Position numbers and translations under genes: made by a program | Shown: in pieces, positions 33,651 to 43,240 of the stretch | How the letters are laid out: each line of letters starts with the position of its first letter | Numbering within the stretch: the stretch's first letter is position 1 | NCBI GenBank assembly: GCA_035236585.1 | Contig: CP141137.1 | Span: 49,312,057 to 49,376,056, forward strand | DNA length: 64,000 nt | Direction of reading: 5' to 3' | DNA from: Warburgia ugandensis | Lineage: Eukaryota; Streptophyta; Magnoliopsida; Canellales; Canellaceae | Notes under the pieces: model-generated | Seen by the model: only the letters and a program-made list of their open reading frames with translations | Databases searched by the model: none | What the model was told of the DNA's origin: nothing

Positions 33651-35066
33651 TAGGGTGTGTGGATCCATCCAAGATGGTCAAAAATCTTAAGAGAGGTGCT
33701 TCTATCAATTTTGAAAGGTGCATGAAATTTTCATATATGAGGGTGTCTTTATGAAATTTAAGGTGTACATATTAAACATATAGGAGGTGCCTATGAAAAT
33801 TCATAGGTGCTAATTTTGTCCATCAAGGGGTGCAATTATCAACTTAGGAGTTATCTACCTCTGATCTTGGGGGGTGACAATATTAATTTGATGGGCTATG
33901 TTTTAAGGGTTTCATATAAATGAGGAAGCGGTGAAACCCTACCTCACTCTTCTTCTTTCTGCAACCTCTCCAACATTGCTTTGCTATGTCTCCCCCTTTC
34001 CTAGTGTTTGTGTAGCTTCTGACTGAAGATTCTTCTCTCTAATCCAATGTCTTTGTTCCACTAGTGATCTCCCCCTTTTTCACTGATTAGTGGTTGCTCC
34101 TCTACTACAGCCCTCCAGTCTTCTCCACCCTTCTGTGCCTGCTTCTAGTCCAGTGTCTCTACACTATTTGGCCACCCGTCTGGCCTTTTGTTATTTTTTT
34201 TCCTCTTGAGTTTTGATTAGATTGGCTACTACTCTTCCATAGCCCACCAGTCTTCTTTTCTCAATGATTGACCTTGAGGTGCATTTAGTTGTCTTACATA
34301 AGACTCGAGATATTCCCAACCCATCTCAATTAGGGCAAGGTAGGGCATGACACCTTTCGCTCATCCATTCCACTCACCTATCCAAACGCATGGCCCTTTC
34401 TCATTATCATATACTAACCTTTCTTTCCTCGTAGCCATTCATGCATGAAGATTGTCATATGTATCCTCGAATTTGGTTGCTGGTGCAATAGGCAGGAGTA
34501 CATTATGACAGGATCAGTCACCCAGGCAAACCAACCCTCCTCAAAGAAGAATTATGCTATGTCCTCTCGATCCCTCCCTTTCTCATCAATGATGGATCAC
34601 CACCTTTCTCCACCCCCTCGTTTTACTTGTTTTTCAGTTTTCTCTCTTTGATTGGTGGTCAAATGCCAGTTTTGTCATAAAATGATCGACAACTAGCAAT
34701 CTTCTTCCCCTGCCTTTTTTTTTTTTGCTCCTTGGCTTCTTCTATGATTAGCAACTATGTTTTGTGTTGTTGGTGAACTATGCAGCCCGTTGGTCTCCTC
34801 CTCTCTTCCTTTGATCACCGTGGATGGATCTAAGGGCTCAGAATTGATCATATTTGTTAAGTTAGGATCATCCATTCGATCGTAGAGTCTCCAAGTTCAA
34901 GAAGGCCAATGTTCCAATAAGCTTTTGCCAAATCAGTGCACGAAAATGGCATAGAGATTTAGGACTCAAAGCCATAGATGATCTCGAAAGTGGGCTTAAG
35001 GGGCAATTACAATGTCTCAAAGGATTGTTGTAGGTGGATTAGGCATAGTTGATGCTTGAAGGTTTG
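33651..35066 (-). other. leader region of copia 2
   Basis: About 1.4 kb between the primer site and the recognisable gag, longer than usual. A 60-codon minus ORF (34693-34875, starting MDDPNLTNMINSEPLDPSTV) could be a gag start, but I cannot link it to a family. The stretch may contain another old insertion. Confidence 0.4.
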
Positions 35067-35080
35067 GCTTTAATACCACT

Positions 35081-35417
35081 TGTCATTTTAGGATCAATAC
35101 TATCCAATATGTTATGATCATATTAGATTTAAAAGTAGTATTAAGAGAGAATCACACAACACACATGAACACATAAATTTTATATGGTTCAATTGATGTG
35201 ATCTACATCGATAGAAAGAAGGAGAAAACACCTTTGGGAGGGATGATTAGTACTGGCTGGCTCCTATTTATATGAGTTCAGTGGATCTTTGATCGATTGA
35301 ATTATTGTCAAAAAATTAGGTCTAAAATTAAATTTTGATCTTTTTGAGATCTCTAAAATTTGATGTCGATATCCAATCTCTAAGTTTGGAGCCCAAAAAT
35401 CAATCTGCTATGACTAG
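35081..35417 (-). repeat. 5' LTR of copia 2, inner piece
   Basis: tgtcattttaggatc, gagagaatcacac, gaagaaggagaaaacac and gggagggatgat blocks match the 3' LTR. The match stops at 35417, where LTR-2 begins. Confidence 0.85.
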
Positions 35418-36038
35418 TGAGACACCATGGGTTTTTACAATTCATATGGTTAATTTTATTTATTTATTTATTTTTTCAAAAGTCAGGATCCTAAATTTTC
35501 AATATCAAAAGTTGACTAAAAACAAAAACTTTGAATGAAAAGCATTCGTTTCAAAACTCCGGGAGTCATATGACCCAAAAAACCATGAATCTAATGGTGA
35601 AATGATCTTCTTATTTCTACTAAGAATCTGACAAAGTCTCCTTTGTATTTTGGACTAGCGCATTTAACGCATGTAATGTGATAAAAACAATAAACATAAA
35701 TACACTATCTAGGAGACTTAGTTCCCATATCCATTCGATCATACACTATTTTTTTTATAAAACCACATACCTCAATGGTAAAGTAAAAATCAGAAAGAAC
35801 AATGACATTACCCAAGGCCTCTCTATACACAGCCATCACATCCAACAAGATACTAGATATATCAGAGTCACAAAAGTATAACTCATATAAATGCATATAT
35901 AGTCCATCTACAATATTCAATAGTGGGGTTTAACAAACCTTTAACATCGATGAGATTTTCTCTATACATTGCTAAAGGCTGCCATTGCTCTCACTTGCTC
36001 TCTATTTGCTCCCCTTACCTGCTGTCTTTCTCTATATT

Positions 36039-36064
36039 TGAGGCATTGCAAAAACAATGCCTCA
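36039..36064. repeat. hairpin in LTR-2
   Basis: tgaggcattg (36039-36048) and caatgcctca (36055-36064), 10-bp perfect arms with a 6-base loop. Same stem as 24831-24860. Confidence 0.92.
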
Positions 36065-36458
36065 ACAAGCTATGCTTGTGAAATAATAATAATAATATAA
36101 ATTTACAATTATTTAACGTAATATGAATAGTCAAGCATCAAGTTTCATGGCATGCGATAAGAATCATTCTCATAGAATAGTTCTAACATGATCTCAATAA
36201 TGAGAGTAATAGAAATGGAGTAAAGCATAAATGACATGCTATACTAGTCAAATTAACGACAATAGCCAAGGCATCTAGCTCATAAAACTGTTGAAAACAA
36301 GGAAATGCATCCATGCCAGTTGCGTATTTTCAAAACATATTGAGTATGCAAAGCCTCTTAAGCTTTTCAAAATGAAAATATCAAATCAACATAATGCACG
36401 CCAATTGCGTGTCTGAAAACATTCCAAATCAGCTAAGCTTCTAAAGCTCATACATTTG

Positions 36459-36662
36459 CCAAAACTGCATCAGAGCAACGTACAAAAACTTGAAGAATAT
36501 ATCAATAAATGTACACCTCATCATCAAGGGCACCCTGACACATGGGTCTTGAGAGTGTCCGAAAATCACATCAGTGTAATGCTTCAAATACATGAGGAGT
36601 ATCTTAATGAATATGTACATCATCAATGTGGGGCACCCTAAAACAAGGGTCCCATGAGTGTA
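36459..36662 (-). repeat. 100-bp tandem duplication in LTR-2
   Basis: Units start at 36459 (ccaaaactgcatcag) and 36559 (ccgaaaatcacatcag) and share gggcaccct and gggtc blocks. It lies on the upstream side of the hairpin in the LTR's own orientation, as the repeat in LTR-1 does. Confidence 0.8.
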
Positions 36663-37061
36663 CCATACACTTGAATGTCAGGGTATGAGTACTCTTACCA
36701 ATGCTCCACATAATATGGTCTATCTTGGTGCAGTCACTTTTTAATATGATAAAATCAATCATCAAACCATTATGCTGTAGTGATAACCGACTCTCGGCTC
36801 TATCAACTACCGCTCCCCATAGACATCAAAACGAGAGACTAGGTGTCTGTCCTGCATGGGTGATGATTGGAACCATAGTGTGCATTACCCATGATACCAC
36901 TCTCTACTATATTTGCCCTTTTATGGGGCATGTGTCTATCATCTTGCAAAGTCAAAGTGTGGGTAAGTGGCCCTAAATCTCTCCTAGCATAGCGTCCAGC
37001 AGCCAGAAACACCCTTCATAAATCCACAAAAACATGAAAATTTTAATATCTTGAAAATTAG

Positions 37062-37137
<76 letters not shown>
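37062..37137. repeat. (ATC)25 trinucleotide array, LINE 3' tail
   Basis: About 25 uninterrupted ATC units on the plus strand. It is the GAT tail of the LINE, and probably expanded after insertion. Confidence 0.95.
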
Positions 37138-37139
37138 AG

Positions 37140-37501
37140 ACCTTATCCCAATTAGGAGTCGGCCACATGAATCTTATTCCTTCATTCCACTCTATTAAAT
37201 ACCATGGCTCATTTAGTCCCAAAGTTTTTAAATCTTTCCTCACCACTTCTATCCACGTTCTTTTGGGCCTTCCCCTTGCCCTTTTAGAACCTTCTACTTG
37301 TATTGCCTCCCTCCTTCTAACCGGTGCCGTTGTTGGTCTCCTATGAACATGTCGAAACCATCTAAGTCTAATCTCCCTCATCTTGTTACCTATTGGTGCT
37401 ACCCCTAAATTTCCTCCAATATTTTTATTTTTATTTCTAATTCTATCCTTTCTTATCTTACCACTCATCCATATCAACATTCTCATTTCTACAATGCTCA
37501 T
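37140..37501 (-). pseudogene. C-terminal region of the RTE LINE
   Basis: MREIRLRWFRHVHRRPTTAP followed by KRARGRPKRTWIEVV is the conserved tail of plant RTE ORFs. The open frame then runs into the tail repeat and would read as a string of Met, which is an artefact of the ATG register. Confidence 0.87.
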
Positions 37502-37879
37502 CCTATGAGTATGGTGTTCCTTAACTGCCTAACATTTTGATCCATAGAGCACGACTGGCCTTATATCCATCCTATAGAATTTTTCTTTTATTTTGAGTGG
37601 CACCCGCAGATCACATAAAACTCCAGATGCACATTTGTTCAAACTCGTTTGGATTCTCTAGGTAACCTCCCTCTCAATCTCTCCACTCTCATGGATCAAT
37701 GATCATAAGTACCAAAAGTGGTCTTTCACAGGGACTTCTTGGTTATCAATCTTGACTGGTGTTCTACTCCTACTCTCCTTGCTAAAATTACATTCCATAT
37801 ATTATGTCTTAGTTTGGCTAATTTTAAATCCTTCATATTCTAATGCTTCTCTCCATAACTCTAGCTTTATGTTTACACC

Positions 37880-38840
37880 ATCCCCGATCTCATCAAATAG
37901 GACTATATCATCTGCAAATAGCATGCACCAACGAATCTCCTAGTGCAAATGTTTTGTTAACTCATCCATAATTAATGTGAAGAGGTATGGACTCAATGCC
38001 GATCCTTGGTGCAATCCTACAGTGATAGGAAAATCACCAGTCACGCCACTAGGTCTTAACATTTGTTACCGCTCCCTGATACATATCTTTAATTATGCCT
38101 ATATACCCCTGAAAAACGCTTTTAGCACCCAACACCCTCCATATTAACTCTCTATGGACTCTATCATAAGCTTTTTCTAAGTCGATAAAGACCATGTGTA
38201 GGTCTTTCCTCCTCTCCCTATATTTCTCTACTAATTGTCTTAGCAAGAAAATAGCTTCCATGGTAGACCTCCTAGGCATGAAACCAAACTGAATCTCCAA
38301 TACCCTTGTTTTATGTCGTAGCCTCTTCTCAATCACTCTTTCAAAAAGTTTCATGTTGTGGTACATAAGTTTGATCCCTCGATAATGAGTGCAACTCTAA
38401 ATGTCTCCTTTATTCTTATAGATTGGTACAATAGAGCTTTTCCTTCCACTCATCAGGTATTTTCTTTGATTTTATAATCTTGTTAAATAACTTGGTCAAC
38501 CAAACTACCTCAATATCTCCCATATGCTTCCAAACCTCTATTGGTACACCATCAGGGCCCATGGCCTTTCCCGATTTCATCTTTTTCAAGGCTTCTTTTA
38601 CTTTAGGTATTTTAATCCTATGTTCATATCTATAATATCCAATGTTATTTAGTTTTATATTATTTTCAATCCTTATATTCTCAAAGCCAGTGTCATTTAA
38701 CAATTTTTGAAAGTATGTTACCCACCTTTGTTTGATCTTATCATCTTTGGCTAATACCTTTTGATCATTGCTTTTAATACATTTAACATGATCTAAGTCC
38801 TTACCCTTCTGTTCTCTTACTTTTGCAAGTTTAAACACAT
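37880..38840 (-). pseudogene. reverse transcriptase domain of the RTE LINE
   Basis: Blocks in order: KMKSGKAMGPDGVPIEVWKH (38416-38838), QFGFMPRRSTMEAIFLLRQL and MVFIDLEKAYDRVHRELIW (38049-38366), then the catalytic CMLFADDIVLFDE (about 37890-37925), which is intact. A stop precedes the FADD block, and a frame break occurs near 38400. Confidence 0.9.
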
Positions 38841-38851
38841 CTTTCTCACCT

Positions 38852-39118
38852 TCTCTTGTTCATAGTCTATTATAGAGCTCATCATATGCTTTAAGTTTAG
38901 CCTCACTTGCTATTCTCTTAGCAACATTTTTTGAATTCTTATCTTGTTTATAGTTTTTATTATTTCTAATCTTCTGTCATTTTCTCACATTCTCTTGTTC
39001 CTAGTCTATTATAGAGCTCATCATATGCTTTAAGTTTAGCCTCACTTACTATTCTCTTAGCAACGTTTTTTGCATTCTTATCTTGTTTATAGTTTTTATT
39101 ATTTCTAATCTTCTGCTA
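38852..39118 (-). repeat. 139-bp tandem duplication inside the LINE
   Basis: tctcttgttc(a/c)tagtctatt starts the two units; both contain tttagcctcactt and tcttatcttgtttatag. The copies are nearly identical, so the duplication is recent relative to the element's decay. Confidence 0.92.
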
Positions 39119-39572
39119 TGCTTTAAAACACATCCATTTTTCTTTAATAACTTTTTGCACTGTTTTACTCCACCACCATGTTTCCTTTGCTAATAGCCTT
39201 TTACCTTTAGACACTCTTAAGACATTTTTTGCCACTTTCATAATGGACTCAGCCATATTAGTCCACATGGTATTTACTTCTGTTTCATAGTTCTAATTTC
39301 CTTCTACGATCAACTTATTTTTGAATGAGGTTATTTTCTCTCCTTTTAAATTCCACCACTTAGTTTTTGGATGTGTATTAAGTTTTGTTCATTTACTCCA
39401 TCTTTTAATATGGATATCTATAACCATTAACCTATGTTGTGAGGTTAAACTCTCACCGGGTATCACCTTACAATCCTTACACATAGATCGTTCATTATTC
39501 TTAAGTAGAAAAAAGTCTATTTGACTTTTATGAAGCCCACTTTTAAAGGTTATTAAGTGTTCATCCCTCTTC

Positions 39573-40070
39573 TTAAAGCAAAGAAAAATCGAGGATATTC
39601 TCCCCCATCTTATTTCGTTTACCTATACCATGCCCTCCGTCTATTCTATCATATCTTTTTTTATCTTTTCCTACATGGCCATTTAAGTCTACTCCTATAA
39701 ATATCTCATTAGTATTGGGAATTTCTTGCATAACTCTCTCCATATCTTCCCAAAACTGTCTCTTAATTATATCTTGTAACCCTACTTGTGGTACGTATGC
39801 ACTTATTACATTTATAATTTGCTTTCCTAGAACAATTTTTATTATTATAATTCTATCATTGATTCTTTTACCAACTACAACTTTATCCTTTAATTCCTTA
39901 TCCACTATTATTCCTACGCCATTTCTATTATTTTTCTTTCCTACATACCATAATTTATACCCATCTATTTCTCTAGCTTTAGCCCCTATCCACTTGGTTT
40001 CTTGGATACAAGCAATGTTGACTCTCTTACGTTTCATCGCGTCTACTAACTCCAAACTCTTACTTATCAA
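39573..40070 (-). pseudogene. endonuclease domain of the RTE LINE
   Basis: 165 open codons of apurinic-type endonuclease: VNIACIQETKW (catalytic Glu in QET), YGVGI-like RNGVGIIVD, VISAYVPQVG, and IFIGVDLNGHVGKDKK, where families usually have GDLN or GDFN. The downstream region is cut by frame breaks and by the 139-bp duplication at 38852-39118. Confidence 0.88.
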
Positions 40071-40159
40071 TGTCCCTATATTCCATGTAGCGATGCGAAT
40101 CTTATGTTCTGGAGATACCAGTATTTACTATTGCCTTTCTCAACCTCCATGGTATGAAC

Positions 40160-40375
40160 CCATGTCCACTTTTCATTGCACCTGATTTCTAATGTAGTGT
40201 GTTGCTTCCGAGGGAATGCTCTAGTAGCCCTTGCCCATTTTTCACTACACCCGAGACTCGATGTAGCGTGTCACTTTTAGGAGAATGCCCTAGCAACCCT
40301 TGCCTATTTTTCAGCACACTTGGGATCTGATGCGGCGCGTCACTTATGGGGAACGCCCTAGCTTGAGGGAATGTC
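40160..40375 (-). repeat. 69-bp tandem repeats in the LINE 5' region
   Basis: About three units with atgtagtgtg (40192), atgtagcgtg (40261) and atgcggcgcg (40330). They resemble monomeric 5'UTR repeats of other LINEs, which often act as promoters. Confidence 0.88.
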
Positions 40376-40410
40376 AATTTTCGATTCATATCATGTTGGG
40401 GTTGCCATAG

Positions 40411-40672
40411 TTTTAAAAACCTAAAGATGATTTCATTTCTTCCTTACAAACTAACATATAAATGCATATTCATTTGCAAGTAAAAAAGCAATAACAAAAT
40501 CATCTTCAGCTTCCCTCTTGCCAGTTGGCTACCTAACGCAAAGGTGGCCATATTTTAAGAAGTTGGAGATGATTTTTATTTCTTCCTCACAAACTAATAT
40601 ACAAATGCATATTCATTTGTAAGGAATAAATAATAAAATCATCTTCAACTTCCCCCTTGCTGACTAGCACCT
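40411..40672 (-). repeat. 142-bp duplication at the LINE 5' end
   Basis: Two units with agatgattt, caaatgcatattcattt and aaaatcatcttca blocks, offset by 142 bp. They probably belong to the LINE 5' end; they could instead belong to LTR-2 if my LINE border is wrong. Confidence 0.75.
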
Positions 40673-42381
40673 AAAAATTAGATATAAGAGAAATTATCTG
40701 ATGCACAAAACATAGGACCACTGTGGCTCACCATCCCAGAGCACAGTCCCTATCACAAGATTAGCCTCTGAAGGACCAATCACTAAATCTCCTGAATCTA
40801 GTCTAAGGATAAATAAGTGATAAAATAGGGCATCCAAAACAACAAATAAAATCACCATCTAATGACTTCAACAGGTTATGAGAATATGCTAAAATCATGT
40901 GCTTCTGTTATCACTTATGAAATACAACTCATCATAATTAAATCATGCATCCATGAAAAAATGACAATTAATCAAATCATGGATGCATGCATCATTTACA
41001 AACATGTCAAATATCTCAGTAAGAATCATGATATAATAATATTTGCATAGAATTTATCCATAATTACTTAGCTGATGCGATGGAAATCTATAATTTCAAA
41101 ACAACATGCCCATTATTAATTGTCATCATTTACCTCAAATGGAGAGCCGCTTGTTGGTACATCTCAAATCACGATCGAGCTCTAACCTAGCTTAGTTTGC
41201 CTGAAATCCCACCACCTAGACACATATCACATCCAAGTCTAACTTAGAATCCAAGTTATTTATTTAAGTTGGATTCTTAATTATAAAACAAATATTATTT
41301 TTCCATATCTTAATTTATTGTGTTTCAACATTATCCAATGGTTTGAGGTCATTGGATCTCAAGTTGGAGCCCGCCCTAGTTGGGTGATAATCCAAATCGC
41401 ACTGAATTAGGCCCACTAATAACTATTTAATTCAATTTTTTATCATATCATAACATATTTGTAAGTGATCATACTCATATTGGGCAAATTCTAGGTGATT
41501 TATCATTTAATCAATTAATCGTGCACTTTTATATGCAAACTATACAGAATTTTAGCTAATTACAGCCAAATTAACCAAATTAAATGGTTTTGATGATAAT
41601 CCTACCTCATGTAAGTCAAATTGAAGGATACCTAAGTACTATGTCGCCGAATAGTCAACAGATTGCCTCAAAGGTACTTGATTTGCACTATCCATAGTGG
41701 TTCCACACAATTGTCTTTCTGATCATCCCCATTCAAATAATAAATTAATAAATTTGATTAAACAATCTCAATGAATCATTTGAACGGTATGGATAATCGA
41801 ATTTGATCCAATTTCATACCTACGTACCTTGATCGATCTCAGTAGTTGATCAAGATTAGCTATATCACCTCAAAATGCTCCAAATAAAATATCCCTAATA
41901 TGGATCTTGATCTATGTGCCATAAGGATTATAATGGATGGTTGAATCGATTACAAATATGATGATCCAATGTCTGATTAAGGCTTTGATCATGATTGATG
42001 GTTGGATCTTTTCCATCAATAAATGGGAAGATGAGTAGTATTCCTCATGTTGCAAGGATAATGACAATTATCTCAGATTTGTGAAATCCTTCCTAGATTG
42101 GGTAGAATAAGGAATCATAGCTTAAGGGAGTAGTCGGGCCCACTATGTCAACTCAGTTCACTAAGGCAAGTTAGGGTCAAGCGACACAGCAAGTCAACCT
42201 ACCCTAACTCACAAGAAGAAAAGGAAACAGGGGGAGGAGGAGATGGTGGTTGGCAGTGGCTATTGTTTTGATCAGCGCCTGAGCCTAGCCATAGTGAGGG
42301 AGAGAAACATAGGGAAAGGGAGTCTGGATGACACGACTAGCTAGGCCATCCAGACCATGCCAGAGGAAGAAGGCTGGTAGG

Positions 42382-42425
42382 GAGAAGGAGAAGGAGAAGG
42401 AGAAGGAGAAGGAGAAGGAGAAGGG
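42382..42425. repeat. (GGAGAA)n array in LTR-2
   Basis: Seven hexamer units on the plus strand. The neighbouring plus-strand ORFs are low-complexity shadows. Confidence 0.9.
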
Positions 42426-43201
42426 AAGACTAAGGAGGTGGTTTGTGCGACTAGCCTGGAGGGGAAACCCGATAGGAGAAAAGAGGACAGAGGGAGAAGG
42501 AAATCCGATGGTGGGTCTACTCTAGTAGGTGCGCAAGCAGGAGAAAATGGGAGAAATGATAAGAGAGTCAGCCTATTCTAGCAGGTGCTTTAGCTTGCTT
42601 GCATTGGGTGAGGAAGACAAGGAAGAGAGGAGGGGTTTCGACCGACGTTGTGGGAGGAAATCTCCTGTGCATATCGGAAAGGGGAAGATCAGGAAAAATG
42701 GCCTCTTGCCCCAATGCACTAGTCTTCAAGGCAGTCACCCATCCCGAAAAAATCTGAGTAGAACGAGAGCTGCACCGGTGCTAGGAACAAGGAATCCGAC
42801 CTAACGAGGTGGGCTTCGCGCATGATACATTGTCGGAGAAGGAGATCGAACGGATGTGGTGGGTCACTAGGGTTTTCTCTTCCTGACATCCCCCCTCGTA
42901 TTGTCCCATTTTCAACTTTGCAGTATACAAATAGACAAAATAGGGGTGTCTTTATTAATTTCGGCCTCCTAAATTAGTAAAAAATTTACTTTTTTTTACC
43001 CCGATCTTCATTTTGCAAAATTAGTATTGTTGGAATCATATCAATACATATATTTTATTTTTGATAGTCTCAAGTCCAAATTTGAAGTTTTTAAAGGAGT
43101 CACATCCTTAATATTAATTTTTCATGGAATTCAATTTCTAATTTTTGTTTTCAACTAAAACATAATATACAGAAAATGACCCAAAATTGAGGGTTGTTAC
43201 A

Positions 43202-43240
43202 ATCAGGCACCTATGTCCATATATGGATATGAACCCATCA
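43202..43240 (-). repeat. 5' LTR of copia 2, outer piece
   Basis: atcaggcacctatgtcc through gaacccatca matches the end of the 3' LTR (atcaggcaccgacatcc through gggcccatca). It completes the split LTR 7.8 kb away. Confidence 0.85.

Larger units (their letters stand above)
37062..40672 (-). mobile_element. RTE-type LINE, near full length, inactive
   Basis: Minus-strand non-LTR retrotransposon of about 3.6 kb. Order: 5' region with tandem repeats (40160-40672), AP-type endonuclease (39573-40070), reverse transcriptase (37880-38840), C-terminal region (37140-37501), and a 3' tail of about 25 GAT units (ATC on plus, 37062-37137). Short trinucleotide tails and single-ORF layout are typical of the plant RTE clade. 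A likely target duplication of about 10 bp, aaaattagat, flanks it (about 37054-37063 and 40674-40683). Stops and frame shifts interrupt the ORF. It lies inside LTR-2. Confidence 0.88.
35418..43201 (-). mobile_element. solo LTR of a large-LTR Ty3/gypsy element (LTR-2), nested in copia 2 and split by a LINE
   Basis: On the minus strand it starts TGTAACAACCCTC (at 43201) and ends ATGGTGTCTCA (at 35418). Minus the LINE (37062-40672) it is about 4.2 kb with no coding domains. It shares with LTR-1 the TGTAACAACC start, a purine tract, tandem repeats and the same hairpin downstream of them, so both belong to one broad family. Flanking 5-mers actag and atcag are similar but not identical; the boundary is supported by continuity of the copia LTR on either side. 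Confidence 0.8.
29242..43240 (-). mobile_element. Ty1/copia retrotransposon 2, decayed, its 5' LTR split by a nested insertion
   Basis: Minus-strand copia element. The 3' LTR is 29242-29666. The 5' LTR is in two pieces, 35081-35417 and 43202-43240. A primer site TGGTATTAAAGC lies on the minus strand of 35067-35078, two bases inside the 5' LTR, and a purine tract (GAAGGGAGAGAAT, minus strand of 29667-29679) adjoins the 3' LTR. Without the 7.8-kb insertion it is about 6.2 kb. Gag (about 32800-33650), the RT box near 30690 and RNase H (29954-30235) are recognisable but full of stops. RNase H resembles the Tork/Tnt1 group (inference). Flanking target duplication not resolved. Confidence 0.87.

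Noticed and set aside
37058..37501. ORF ending in more than 20 consecutive Met codons
   Set aside because: It is the LINE C-terminal region reading into its own (GAT)n tail; the Met run is an artefact of the repeat register.
37062..40375. Direct repeats that might suggest a CRISPR-like array
   Set aside because: Units are contiguous without spacers and lie in a plant LINE; they are tandem repeats.
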